Source: CAZGHF01 sp964525595
Lineage (GTDB): Bacteria > Patescibacteriota > Minisyncoccia > UBA6257 > GWB1-50-10
Direction: 5' to 3'
Length of the DNA stretch: 31,437 bases
NCBI GenBank assembly: GCA_964525595.1
Contig: CAZGHF010000008.1
Span: forward strand, 1-31,437
The position numbers were made by a program, and so were the translations under genes. A model generated the notes under the pieces. It did no database searches, was not told the DNA's origin, and saw nothing but the letters and a program-made list of their open reading frames with translations. Below are positions 15,250 to 23,055 of the stretch, in pieces. Position 1 is the stretch's first letter. The number at the start of each line of letters is the position of its first letter.

Positions 15250-15675
15250 ATGTCCAAAATATTAGCGAAAAAAGTAAAAATGACCCAAATCTGGAGAGAT
15301 GAGCGGGTAGTACCGGTCACGGTTTTAAAGTTTGGGGAAGACTCCGAGTTTTTGAAGGAGATAAAACCTGGTGACAAACTCCGGGTGAGTGGCACGAGTA
15401 AAGGCAGGGGTTTTCAGGGAGTGGTGAAGCGTCATGGATTTCACGGCGGACCGAAGAGTCATGGTCAAAAAGATCGTCATCGTGCTCCGGGTTCAATTGG
15501 CGCGACTGCACCTCAACGAGTGATAAAAGGCAAGAAAATGGCCGGTCATATGGGTGTAACCCGGGTTACTGTCAAAAATTTGGAAGTAGCCGATGTAAAA
15601 CCGGAAGAGAAGATTTTAATGGTTAAAGGCGCTGTTCCCGGTATGCGGGGAACAATAGTGGAAGTTAGAAAGTAA
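15250..15675 (+). CDS. rplC: Large-subunit ribosomal protein uL3, strongly shortened
   Basis: The family core is clear: GTSKGRGFQGVVKRHGFHGG, HRAPGSIGA, GKKMAGHMG and MVKGAVPG. The N-terminal KKVKMTQIW and VVPVTVLK are also typical. Bacterial uL3 usually has about 205-210 residues; this one has 142. About 65 residues are missing, in frame, between VTVLK and KPGDKLRVSGTSKG, where the usual protein has the GY.AVQ segment and half the outer barrel. I start at 15250; an earlier TTG at 15238 lies inside the hairpin and adds only four residues. Confidence 0.93.
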   Translation: MSKILAKKVKMTQIWRDERVVPVTVLKFGEDSEFLKEIKPGDKLRVSGTSKGRGFQGVVKRHGFHGGPKSHGQKDRHRAPGSIGATAPQRVIKGKKMAGHMGVTRVTVKNLEVADVKPEEKILMVKGAVPGMRGTIVEVRK

Positions 15676-15693
15676 AAAACGAAAATCAGAGAT

Positions 15694-16308
15694 ATGAAAA
15701 TGGAAGTTGTAAACAAACACAACAAAAAAGTAGGCGAGATTGACTTGCCTGACAAGATATTTAAAGCAGGGTGGAACCCGGCTCTCGTTCATCAGGTTTT
15801 GGTTGCGGAGAATGCCAATCGGCGGAAACCCTACGCCGCCGTTAAAAATCGGAGTGAGGTTAAGGGCGGCGGGAAGAAGCCTTGGGCTCAGAAAGGGCTG
15901 GGAAGAGCAAGGCACGGCTCAATTCGATCACCTATATGGGTTGGTGGTGGTGTGACTCACGGACCGAAGTCAGGCAGGGATTTTGGAAAGAAAGTAAACA
16001 AAAAAATGAAACGGGCAGCCATTCATTCGGTTCTTTCAAGGAAAGCAAGCGAGGGAGAAGTTAAGATAATTGACGAATTGAATTTGGCTGACCAGAAAAC
16101 GAAAAGCTTTGCCGGGATATTGAAGAATTTCTTTGAAACAAGAACAAGTTTGCTCGTTGTTCCGGGCAAGGAGAATAAAACTGTTACTCGAGCGGCGAGA
16201 AATATCCCTAAAACGAAAGTGACATTAGCCGACTCTTTAAACATTTCTGACTGTCTCAATCACAAGAATATATTTTTTGAAAAAGAAGCCGTAAAAGAAA
16301 TCCTATGA
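15694..16308 (+). CDS. rplD: Large-subunit ribosomal protein uL4
   Basis: A 204-residue uL4. The extended loop that lines the exit tunnel is seen as the basic KGGGKKPWAQKGLGRARHGS segment (about 53-72), followed by the globular Rossmann-like part. In other bacteria uL4 also represses its own S10 operon, but no S10-type leader is recognisable here. A second Met two codons on (15700) is an alternative start. It overlaps rplW by 4 bases. Confidence 0.95.
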   Translation: MKMEVVNKHNKKVGEIDLPDKIFKAGWNPALVHQVLVAENANRRKPYAAVKNRSEVKGGGKKPWAQKGLGRARHGSIRSPIWVGGGVTHGPKSGRDFGKKVNKKMKRAAIHSVLSRKASEGEVKIIDELNLADQKTKSFAGILKNFFETRTSLLVVPGKENKTVTRAARNIPKTKVTLADSLNISDCLNHKNIFFEKEAVKEIL

Positions 16309-16571
16309 AGACAATCAAGAAAATTTGGGTTAGTGAAAAAGCCACTGATTTGCAGGCGAACAATCAGTATGTTTTTTTGGTTCAGGATAGAGCAAATAAA
16401 AGCGAGGTTAAGAAAGAAATTGAGAGCAAGTACGACGTGAAAGTTCAAGGTGTAAACATCGTAAAAATTGCCGGCAAGAAAAAAAGATTTTTACGGACCT
16501 TCGGCAGGAAACCCGGTGTGAAGAAAGCAATTATCACTTTGAAAGCCGGTGAGAAATTAGATATAGCGTAA
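16305..16571 (+). CDS. rplW: Large-subunit ribosomal protein uL23
   Basis: An 88-residue protein of the tunnel exit and docking site for trigger factor and SRP. VSEKATDL at the start, YVFLVQDRANKSEVKKEIE and VKVQGVNIVKI match the family. Coupled to rplD by an ATGA overlap and 5 bases from rplB. Confidence 0.93.
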   Translation: MKTIKKIWVSEKATDLQANNQYVFLVQDRANKSEVKKEIESKYDVKVQGVNIVKIAGKKKRFLRTFGRKPGVKKAIITLKAGEKLDIA

Positions 16572-16576
16572 AATTT

Positions 16577-17419
16577 ATGGCTACGAAAAAACATAAACCA
16601 ACAACACCAGGGAGACGAGGAATGGTTTCTACGGATTACAGTGGCCTCTCAAAGGTCCGACCGTTCAAAAAACTCCTTGTCCGTTTGAAAAAAAGAGCTG
16701 GACGATCTAGTGCCGGGAAAATCACCATGCGCCATCAAGGAGGCGGTGAAAAGGCTCTTTACCGAATGGTTGATTTTAAACAAAATAAAATTGGCGTTCC
16801 CGGCAGGGTTGAATCAATCGAATATGACCCGTACCGTACCGCTTTCATCGCCAAAGTAGTTTATAGGGATGGCGAGAGAAGATACATTCTTGCTCCGGAG
16901 GAGCTTAAAGTTGGAAGTGAGGTTTTGACTTCGGAGGATGTGCCGTTTGTGCCGGGAATGAGAACTCGTTTGAAAAAGATTCCGGTTGGCACCTTTGTTC
17001 ATAATGTTGAGATGAATCCGGGCAAGGGTGGGGCTTTGGGCCGTTCAGCCGGCTCTTCTCTTCAGGTTCTCGCTAACGAGGACGGTTATACTCACCTTAA
17101 AATGCCTTCCGGAGAGATAAGGAAAGTAGTTTGGGAAAATCTTGCTTCAATCGGTCGGGTTTCCAACTCCAGTCATAACCTGATGGTAATCGGCAAAGCC
17201 GGTCGTTCTCGAAGAATGGGGATAAGACCTACTGTTCGCGCTTCGGCAATGAACCCGTGTGACCACAAATACGGCGGTGGTGAAGGCAAGACCCAGCGCG
17301 GCACGAAACGACCTAAGGACAAATGGGGAAACATTACCGGCGGTCGGAGGACAAGAAAGAAGAAAAAGTGGTCAGATAAACTGATAATTAAGCGTCGAAC
17401 CAGTAAACGTAGAAAATAA
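16577..17419 (+). CDS. rplB: Large-subunit ribosomal protein uL2
   Basis: The 280-residue primary 23S-binding protein next to the peptidyl-transferase centre. RHQGGGEKALYRMVDF, the SH3-like GKGGALGRSAGSSLQV, and the C-terminal MNPCDHKYGGGEGKTQRG with its conserved histidine are all present. Four bases separate it from rpsS. Confidence 0.97.
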   Translation: MATKKHKPTTPGRRGMVSTDYSGLSKVRPFKKLLVRLKKRAGRSSAGKITMRHQGGGEKALYRMVDFKQNKIGVPGRVESIEYDPYRTAFIAKVVYRDGERRYILAPEELKVGSEVLTSEDVPFVPGMRTRLKKIPVGTFVHNVEMNPGKGGALGRSAGSSLQVLANEDGYTHLKMPSGEIRKVVWENLASIGRVSNSSHNLMVIGKAGRSRRMGIRPTVRASAMNPCDHKYGGGEGKTQRGTKRPKDKWGNITGGRRTRKKKKWSDKLIIKRRTSKRRK

Positions 17420-17423
17420 AATC

Positions 17424-17732
17424 ATGACAAGAAGTCTTAAAAAAGGTCCCTACGTTGACCCAAAATTGCTGAAAAAAATATCGAAGGTTTCGCCCGGCGA
17501 TGGAACTGTAATTAAAACCTGGTCGCGGAATTCAGAAATTTCACCGGAGATGGTTGGTTACACTTTTGGAGTGCACAATGGCAAGGATTTTATAGAAGTA
17601 AAAGTTAACGAGGATATGGTCGGACACAGGCTGGGAGAATTTTCGCCGACAAGAAAATTTATGAAGCACGGCGGTAAAATTCAAAAAGAATTAGAACAAA
17701 AAGCCAGGGAAGCGGGGTCGGCAGCAAAGTAG
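17424..17732 (+). CDS. rpsS: Small-subunit ribosomal protein uS19
   Basis: A 102-residue uS19 beginning TRSLKKGPYVD and containing VGHRLGEFSPTRKF, both diagnostic. About ten extra charged residues at the C-terminus (KELEQKAREAG) exceed the usual 92 or so. Standard place between rplB and rplV. Confidence 0.97.
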   Translation: MTRSLKKGPYVDPKLLKKISKVSPGDGTVIKTWSRNSEISPEMVGYTFGVHNGKDFIEVKVNEDMVGHRLGEFSPTRKFMKHGGKIQKELEQKAREAGSAAK

Positions 17733-17740
17733 GTTAAAAT

Positions 17741-18265
17741 ATGACAGAAATTACCGCAAAATTGAGACACCTAAATATCGCGCCCAGAAAGACACGTTCT
17801 GTTGCCGATACTATAAGAGGTTTAAGTTTTAGCGAGGCTGAGGCTCAGCTTTTGCTTCAGAGTCGCAGGCCGAGCGTGCCGCTTCTGAAACTTCTCCGCT
17901 CGGCGGCTGCAAACGCCAAAAACAACAATAAAATTGACTCGACGAAACTTTATATTAAGGAAATCAGAATTGATGAGGGGCCAGTTTTGAAACGCTATAT
18001 GCCGCGGGCTTTCGGCCGGATTAATCTAATTCAAAAAAAGACCAGTCATGTTACTTTGGTTCTGGGTGTATCTGATGAGATGAAAGAGCCCAGATTTGTA
18101 GTTATTCCTAAACCGAAGAAAGAAAAAAGAGAAAAACAGGAAAAAAAGAAAAAAACGGAAGATGAGAAAACTGAACCGGAAAAGAAAAAATCCGTTTCCG
18201 AGTTCAAAAAAGTTGATAAAAAGCCGGGATTTTTCCGCCGGACTTTCAGAAGAAAATCGGTTTAA
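17741..18265 (+). CDS. rplV: Large-subunit ribosomal protein uL22 with long charged tail
   Basis: Residues 1-115 are a normal uL22 (NIAPRKTRSVADTIRG, AAANAKNNN, YMPRAFGRIN), including the hairpin that reaches the exit tunnel. The remaining 59 residues are a Lys/Glu-rich, low-complexity extension ending FFRRTFRRKSV. Usual uL22 stops near 110-115. The tail may be a disordered RNA-binding arm. A 41-base AT-rich gap follows, the longest gap within this part of the cluster. Confidence 0.94.
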   Translation: MTEITAKLRHLNIAPRKTRSVADTIRGLSFSEAEAQLLLQSRRPSVPLLKLLRSAAANAKNNNKIDSTKLYIKEIRIDEGPVLKRYMPRAFGRINLIQKKTSHVTLVLGVSDEMKEPRFVVIPKPKKEKREKQEKKKKTEDEKTEPEKKKSVSEFKKVDKKPGFFRRTFRRKSV

Positions 18266-18306
18266 ACTCCGCGAATATACAAATATAAAATATTAATAAA
18301 CAAATT

Positions 18307-18990
18307 ATGGCCCAGAAAATAAAACCAACTTCATTGCGTTTAGGAATAACAAAGCCTTGGCGAAATCGGTGGTTTTTCAAGCGTTCCTTAAGATTTTTCA
18401 TTGAAGAGGACCACCTCATAAAAAAAGTCATTAAGAAGAGAATTCTTAATTCCGGTATTGACGGGATTGAAATTGAAAGGATAGGCGAGGTTATTAAAGT
18501 TACCATTCGTTCGTCAAGGCCGGGACTTATTATTGGTCGCGGCGGAAAAGGGATTGAAGAACTCAAAGACAATCTTTTGAAATTAATGAAGGAACTTCGC
18601 CGAAAGAATAAGTTTGAAGGCAATCTGGTCTTAAATCTAAACGTTGAAGAAGTTAAAAGAATGGAGTTGTCCGCTTCGGTTTTGGCCCAGCAAATAGCTT
18701 TTGACACAGAGAAGAGAGTTCCTTATCGGATTATAATGAGACGCCACCTTGAGACAATGAAGCAGAACCGGGGTGTTAAGGGAGCAAAAATAAGAATGGC
18801 TGGTCGCCTGAACGGCGCGGAAATTGCCCGCCGGGAAACGCTTCACTTCGGTCGGATGCCTCTTCAGACTCTTCGGGCAAATATTGACTACGGTGAAGCC
18901 GTAGCGGGTACTACTTATGGAGCAATCGGTATAAAAGTCTGGCTTTACAAGGGTGAAATTTTCAACGAGAAAACGGACGGCAAAAATTAG
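18307..18990 (+). CDS. rpsC: Small-subunit ribosomal protein uS3
   Basis: A 227-residue mRNA-entry protein. The KH domain shows GLIIGRGGKGIEELK (about 76-90), and the C-terminal domain shows GRLNGAEIARRE and IDYGEAVAGTTYGAIGIKVW. The N-terminus (QKIKPTSLRLGI) is typical. No Shine-Dalgarno in the AT-rich gap before it. Confidence 0.97.
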   Translation: MAQKIKPTSLRLGITKPWRNRWFFKRSLRFFIEEDHLIKKVIKKRILNSGIDGIEIERIGEVIKVTIRSSRPGLIIGRGGKGIEELKDNLLKLMKELRRKNKFEGNLVLNLNVEEVKRMELSASVLAQQIAFDTEKRVPYRIIMRRHLETMKQNRGVKGAKIRMAGRLNGAEIARRETLHFGRMPLQTLRANIDYGEAVAGTTYGAIGIKVWLYKGEIFNEKTDGKN

Positions 18991-19000
18991 AAATTAAGAT

Positions 19001-19414
19001 ATGTTACAGCCCAAGAAACAAAAATACAGAAAAGTCCAAAAGGGTCGCTCCCGGGGACGGCTCAAAGAAACAAGAGGCCTGGAGTTGGCTTTCGGCAGTT
19101 TTGGCATTCAGGCAGCTTCACCGGCTTGGATTACCAGTCGTCAGATTGAGGCGGCTCGTAAATCTTTAACTCATACCATGAAAAGAGAGGGTCGGGTTTG
19201 GATTCGTGTTTTTCCCGACAAACCGGTAACAAGGCTTCCACCGGAGGTAACCTTGGGCGGCGGAAAGGGTGACGTTGACCATCATGTGGTGCCGGTCCGT
19301 CCCGGCCGGATTCTTTTTGAGATTGACGGAGTTCCAGAATCAACTGCTCTTGAAGCGCTCCGTATCGCCGGTCACAAGCTGCCCGTTAAAACAAAAATAA
19401 TTTCAAAAGGATAA
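19001..19414 (+). CDS. rplP: Large-subunit ribosomal protein uL16
   Basis: A 137-residue uL16 starting MLQPKKQKYRKVQKGRSRG. It binds near the A-site tRNA elbow. The functional loop that reads VRMGKGKG in E. coli is VTLGGGKG here, so the arginine that is hydroxylated in E. coli (R81) is a threonine and the next two charged or bulky residues also differ. The remaining family positions are intact. Confidence 0.96.
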   Translation: MLQPKKQKYRKVQKGRSRGRLKETRGLELAFGSFGIQAASPAWITSRQIEAARKSLTHTMKREGRVWIRVFPDKPVTRLPPEVTLGGGKGDVDHHVVPVRPGRILFEIDGVPESTALEALRIAGHKLPVKTKIISKG

Positions 19415-19417
19415 GAT

Positions 19418-19627
19418 ATGAAGAAAAAAGAATTGCAAGATTTAAAAAATAAAACCATGGTTGAAGTGGACAAGGAAATTCATGACAAGAGAGAACGGCT
19501 TCTCAATCTTAGGATGGATTTGTCTTTAGGAAAAGTTAAAAACATAAGCGAAATAAAAGAATTAAAGAAGAGCATTGCCCAACTCTTGACCATTAAGAAA
19601 ATGAAAGAAAAAGAGAAAAAACAATGA
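19418..19627 (+). CDS. rpmC: Large-subunit ribosomal protein uL29
   Basis: A 69-residue helical hairpin protein of the tunnel exit. The LRMDLSLGKVKNISEIKELKKSIAQ stretch is the typical second half (a short part: NISEIKELKKSIAQ). Starts 3 bases after rplP and overlaps rpsQ by 4. Confidence 0.93.
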   Translation: MKKKELQDLKNKTMVEVDKEIHDKRERLLNLRMDLSLGKVKNISEIKELKKSIAQLLTIKKMKEKEKKQ

Positions 19628-19851
19628 GGAAATTAAAAGGCACGGTTGTGTCAGACAAAATGTTAAAAACGAGAGTAGTGACGGTAGAACGTTTGAAAAA
19701 GCACAAGCGTTACGGCAAGTATTACAAAGTAACGAAAAGATACAAAGTTCACGATGAGAAAAATGAGTATAAAACGGGAGATAAAGTTGTTATAGAGGAA
19801 TCAAGGCCGATAAGTAAAGATAAGAGGTGGAAAATAATTAAAAAGATATGA
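19624..19851 (+). CDS. rpsQ: Small-subunit ribosomal protein uS17
   Basis: A 75-residue OB-fold 16S-binding protein. GTVVSDKMLKTRVVTVER, the KRYKVHDEKNEYKTGD turn and VIEESRPISKDKRWK are characteristic. Coupled to both neighbours by ATGA-type overlaps. Confidence 0.95.
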   Translation: MRKLKGTVVSDKMLKTRVVTVERLKKHKRYGKYYKVTKRYKVHDEKNEYKTGDKVVIEESRPISKDKRWKIIKKI

Positions 19852-20216
19852 TTCAGGAACGTTCAATAGTTAAAGTTGCCGATAATTCGGGCGCAAAGAT
19901 TGTTCGCTGTTTTAGGGTTTTGGGCGGCTCAAAAAAACGTTATGCGAGAGTCGGCGACTTAATTGTTGCTTCCGTTCAGTCTGCTGAACCTAGAAAATCG
20001 ACGATTAAAAAGAAAGATATTGTAAGAGCTCTCGTGGTTCGCTCGCGGGCGCCAATTCGCCGGTCTGACGGCTCTTATGTGAGATTTGACGATAATGCCG
20101 TAGTTATTGTTGACAAAAAAGAGCCCCGAGCAACGAGAATTTTCGGTCCGATTCCTCGGGAGATAAAGGAAAAAGGTTACGATACAATTGCTTCGCTCGC
20201 CGAAGAGCTTGTGTAA
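19848..20216 (+). CDS. rplN: Large-subunit ribosomal protein uL14
   Basis: A full-length uL14 of 122 residues: VADNSGAKIVRCFRVLGGS, VRALVVRSR, DGSYVRFDDNAVVIV and RIFGPIPREI. It forms an intersubunit bridge and the binding site of the silencing factor RsfS in other bacteria. Overlaps rpsQ by 4 bases. Confidence 0.97.
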   Translation: MIQERSIVKVADNSGAKIVRCFRVLGGSKKRYARVGDLIVASVQSAEPRKSTIKKKDIVRALVVRSRAPIRRSDGSYVRFDDNAVVIVDKKEPRATRIFGPIPREIKEKGYDTIASLAEELV

Positions 20217-20225
20217 TTTAGATTT

Positions 20226-20531
20226 ATGAAGATTAAGAAAGGCGACACTGTGAAAATTTTAACCGGTAGGGATCGCAGCAAAAGCGGAAAGGTTATTAAG
20301 GCTTATCCGGATTTAGGGAAGCTTACAGTTGAAGGTATAAACATTTATAAAAAACACAGTCGGCCAAAGCGGCAAGGTGAGAAAGGCGAAATCGTTTCCG
20401 TAGTCCGACCCGTTCCTGTCTCAAACGTATCTTTTGTTTGTTCAAAATGCGGTAAGTCAACGCGTCTAGGTTTCCGTATTGAAGATGAAAGAAAGGTTAG
20501 GTATTGCAAAAAATGCAACGCCGAGGCTTAA
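20226..20531 (+). CDS. rplX: Large-subunit ribosomal protein uL24, zinc-ribbon tail
   Basis: A 101-residue assembly-initiator protein. The KOW motif is KGDTVKILTGRDRSKSGKV at the start. The C-terminus carries two CxxC pairs (C72, C75, C94, C97), consistent with a zinc ribbon. Confidence 0.95.
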   Translation: MKIKKGDTVKILTGRDRSKSGKVIKAYPDLGKLTVEGINIYKKHSRPKRQGEKGEIVSVVRPVPVSNVSFVCSKCGKSTRLGFRIEDERKVRYCKKCNAEA

Positions 20532-20537
20532 AAAATT

Positions 20538-21026
20538 ATGGCCAAAATCACCACTAAAAAATTGGAGAAAATTGTTATAAATGTCGGTTTAGGCAAATTT
20601 TGTCAAGCCCCGGGTTTTGAAGACAAGACTCTTCCTGCTGTTGAGGAAGAGCTAGCTGTAATAACCGGTCAGAAACCATCAAGGCGTCAAGCAAAGAAAT
20701 CAATTGCTGGTTTTAAAACGAGAGCGGGCAATGTTGTCGGTCTCCAAGTTACTCTTCGCGGGAAAAGAATGGAAGATTTTTTGAAAAGACTTATTAATCT
20801 GGTTATGCCTCGGGTCAAGGATTTTCGGGGAATAGACCCAAAGAATATTGACGGAAATGGTAATTTAAATATCGGTTTTCGGGAACAATTTGTTTTTCCA
20901 GAGATACAGCCGGAGAAGTCAAAAGTTGATTTTGGTATTCAGATTACAATGGTCGCTTTAACTAAAAATAGAGACGCCGCAATTGATTTTTACCGGTCAA
21001 TTGGGGTACCCTTGAAGAAGTCATAA
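20538..21026 (+). CDS. rplE: Large-subunit ribosomal protein uL5, short N-terminus
   Basis: A 162-residue protein that binds 5S rRNA and contacts P-site tRNA. GQKPSRRQAKKSIAGFK, VTLRGKRMEDF and RVKDFRGI are diagnostic. It begins at the strand equivalent to KITLNMGVG of E. coli, so the usual first 25 or so residues are missing. Only 6 bases separate it from rplX, so no longer start is available. Confidence 0.95.
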   Translation: MAKITTKKLEKIVINVGLGKFCQAPGFEDKTLPAVEEELAVITGQKPSRRQAKKSIAGFKTRAGNVVGLQVTLRGKRMEDFLKRLINLVMPRVKDFRGIDPKNIDGNGNLNIGFREQFVFPEIQPEKSKVDFGIQITMVALTKNRDAAIDFYRSIGVPLKKS

Positions 21027-21062
21027 GTATAGACTCCGCCTACACTAAAGTTTTAGACAAAT

Positions 21063-21248
21063 ATGGCAAAGAAATCAGTAATCGCGAGAGCGAGAAAGAA
21101 ACCGAAATATACAACCCGGGTTATCCGGCGCTGTTTCCGCTGCGGTCGAAGGCGTGGTTATATGAGAGATTTCAATCTGTGCCGTATTTGTTTCCGAGAA
21201 CTCGCGAGTGAAGGTGAGATTCCCGGCGTGAAAAAAGCATCGTGGTAA
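21063..21248 (+). CDS. rpsZ: Small-subunit ribosomal protein uS14, zinc type (Z)
   Basis: A 61-residue uS14 with zinc ligands C24, C27, C40 and C43 (CFRC and CRIC). It is the short zinc form rather than the 100-residue zinc-free form. Normal position between rplE and rpsH, after a 36-base gap. Confidence 0.95.
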   Translation: MAKKSVIARARKKPKYTTRVIRRCFRCGRRRGYMRDFNLCRICFRELASEGEIPGVKKASW

Positions 21249-21252
21249 AAAT

Positions 21253-21624
21253 ATGTACATAGACCTACTAACGAGAATAAAAAACGCTCAGGGTGCGGGC
21301 AAGAAGTCATTGAAGGTTCCTTACAACAAAGCCGATCAGGCGGTTTTGGGTATTTTGGAGAAGAGTGGTTTTGTGAAAAAGACGGAGGTGAAGGGACGGA
21401 GCGTTAAAAAAATTATTGAGATAATCCTCAATCCGGAGCGTCCGGTTCAGGGAGTGAAACTTATAAGTCGACCTTCTCTTCGGCGTTACTCCGGATATAA
21501 CGATTTTAAGAGGGTTAAAGGAGGTAGAGGTGTTCTTGTTGTTTCAACTTCAAAAGGGATTTTGAGTGGCGAGAAAGCAAGGCGCGAAAAAGTCGGTGGA
21601 GAAATGCTTGCGGAAATCTGGTAA
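21253..21624 (+). CDS. rpsH: Small-subunit ribosomal protein uS8
   Basis: A 123-residue central-domain 16S binder. DLLTRIKNAQGAGKKS, ISRPSLRRYSGY and the C-terminal VVSTSKGILSGEKAR are family signatures. In other bacteria uS8 represses the spc operon; no matching mRNA site is obvious near rplE here. Confidence 0.96.
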   Translation: MYIDLLTRIKNAQGAGKKSLKVPYNKADQAVLGILEKSGFVKKTEVKGRSVKKIIEIILNPERPVQGVKLISRPSLRRYSGYNDFKRVKGGRGVLVVSTSKGILSGEKARREKVGGEMLAEIW

Positions 21625-21633
21625 GAGTTTGGT

Positions 21634-22191
21634 ATGAGTAAAATAGGCAAACAACCAGTTAAGGTACCGGAAAATGTGATCATAGAGATTGAAGAAGAAA
21701 AAATCACCGTTAAGGGTCCCAAGGGAGAGCTTGAAGTTCGCCGTCTTCCCCACGTAATACCGGAGCTCGACAAGGAGAAGAAAGAGTTGAAATTCGTGCC
21801 CGAAGCCAATCACAAGCAAGCCCGAAGCAATTGGGGAACAATGAGGTCTAATACAGCAAATACTATCCAGGGTGTAACCGAAGGTTTTGAGAAAACCCTG
21901 ATTGTCGAGGGGGTGGGTTATCGTATTAATAAGGAAGGAGAGGGTTTGGTTATGAATCTTGGTTTTTCTCACCCGGTAAATTATGAAGCCACGCCCGGCA
22001 TAACTTTTGAAATTGAGAAAAACACCATCTTAAAAATCAAGGGAATTGACAAAATACTAGTCGGTCAGGTGGCGGCTGAAATTCGGGCGATTGAAAAAGC
22101 CGAACCTTACAAAGGAAGAGGTTTTCGTTATTCCGATGAAGTAGTAAGGAGGAAGGCCGGCAAGAAGGCGGTCGCAAGCGAAGGCATTTAG
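21634..22191 (+). CDS. rplF: Large-subunit ribosomal protein uL6
   Basis: A 185-residue protein with the two repeated alpha/beta domains of uL6. GPKGELEV lies in the first; GVGYRINKEG and the C-terminal EPYKGRGFRYSDEVVRRKAGK lie in the second. The ending is the usual sarcin-ricin-loop-binding segment plus a short alanine-rich tail. Confidence 0.96.
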   Translation: MSKIGKQPVKVPENVIIEIEEEKITVKGPKGELEVRRLPHVIPELDKEKKELKFVPEANHKQARSNWGTMRSNTANTIQGVTEGFEKTLIVEGVGYRINKEGEGLVMNLGFSHPVNYEATPGITFEIEKNTILKIKGIDKILVGQVAAEIRAIEKAEPYKGRGFRYSDEVVRRKAGKKAVASEGI

Positions 22192-22195
22192 AATC

Positions 22196-22549
22196 ATGAA
22201 GAAGAGGAAATTAGTCAATAAAAAAAGAATAAGAAGAGCACGAAGAGTAAGAGCAAAAGTTAAAGGCACTTCTGAAGTGCCCAGGCTTAGTGTTTTCAGA
22301 AGCCACAATAATATTTACGTTCAGCTTATTGATGACGATTCCGCGAAGACTCTTGCTTCCGTATCTTCATATAAAGTTAAGAAAGACGACAAGAAAACCG
22401 TTGTTGCCAGGAAAGTAGGTGAGGCCATTGCCGAGGAAGCCAAAAAACTTGGAGTTAATGAAGTTGTTTTTGACAGAGGTTCCTATCGCTATCATGGTCG
22501 TGTTGCAGAAGTCGCCGAAGGAGCAAGAAGCAAAGGCTTAAAATTCTAA
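22196..22549 (+). CDS. rplR: Large-subunit ribosomal protein uL18
   Basis: A 117-residue 5S rRNA-binding protein. RRARRVRAKVKGTSEVPRL, VFRSHNNIYVQLIDD and the C-terminal FDRGSYRYHGRVAEVAEGAR match the family. Gap of 4 bases to rplF and 2 bases to rpsE. Confidence 0.96.
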   Translation: MKKRKLVNKKRIRRARRVRAKVKGTSEVPRLSVFRSHNNIYVQLIDDDSAKTLASVSSYKVKKDDKKTVVARKVGEAIAEEAKKLGVNEVVFDRGSYRYHGRVAEVAEGARSKGLKF

Positions 22550-22551
22550 TT

Positions 22552-23022
22552 ATGAGAAATATAAGAGGCAAACGAGCGGAAAAAAAAGAGTTTCAGGAAA
22601 AAACTCTCGAAATCAGACGAGTGACCCGGGTTGTCGCCGGCGGTAAGCGTTTTAGTTTCCGGGCGGCAGTGGTTGTAGGCGACATGAAGGGTCGGGTTGG
22701 TTTTGGAGTAGCTAAGGGTCTTGATGTTATTCAATCTATTCAGAAAGGGGTAATTCAAGCAAAAAAGGAAATAATTTCTGTTTCTTTAAAAGACAAAAGA
22801 ACTCTTCTTTATGACGTAGAAGGGAAATACGGCGCCGCCCGTGTCCTCCTGAAGCCGGCGAGACCGAATCACGGTCTTATCGCCGGTGGTCCTGTCCGAA
22901 TAATTCTTGAGTTCGTCGGCGTGAAAGATGTGTCGGCAAAGATTTTAGGAAGCACTACAAGTAAAATAAATAATGCGAGAGCGACGATGAGAGCTTTGTC
23001 TAAATTTCCAAAAGAAAAATAG
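22552..23022 (+). CDS. rpsE: Small-subunit ribosomal protein uS5
   Basis: A 156-residue fidelity protein. The dsRNA-binding-like N-terminal domain shows VTRVVAGGKRFSFRAAVVVGD and GRVGFGVAK. The C-terminal domain shows IAGGPVRIILEFVGVKDVSAK and GSTTSKINNARATM. It is followed not by rpmD (uL30) but directly, after 33 bases, by rplO. Confidence 0.97.
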   Translation: MRNIRGKRAEKKEFQEKTLEIRRVTRVVAGGKRFSFRAAVVVGDMKGRVGFGVAKGLDVIQSIQKGVIQAKKEIISVSLKDKRTLLYDVEGKYGAARVLLKPARPNHGLIAGGPVRIILEFVGVKDVSAKILGSTTSKINNARATMRALSKFPKEK

Positions 23023-23034
23023 TTACAAAACCTT

Positions 23035-23055
23035 ATCCCGTTAGATATTTGGCAT
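23035..23055 (+). repeat. Partial copy of the CCCGTTAGA element before rplO
   Basis: ATCCCGTTAGA (23035-23045) repeats the outer arm of the element at 3856 exactly and is followed, as there, by TTGGCATA. The internal spacing is 2 bases shorter. No matching right arm was found nearby. It ends at the rplO start codon, in the slot where rpmD lies in most bacteria. Confidence 0.5.
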
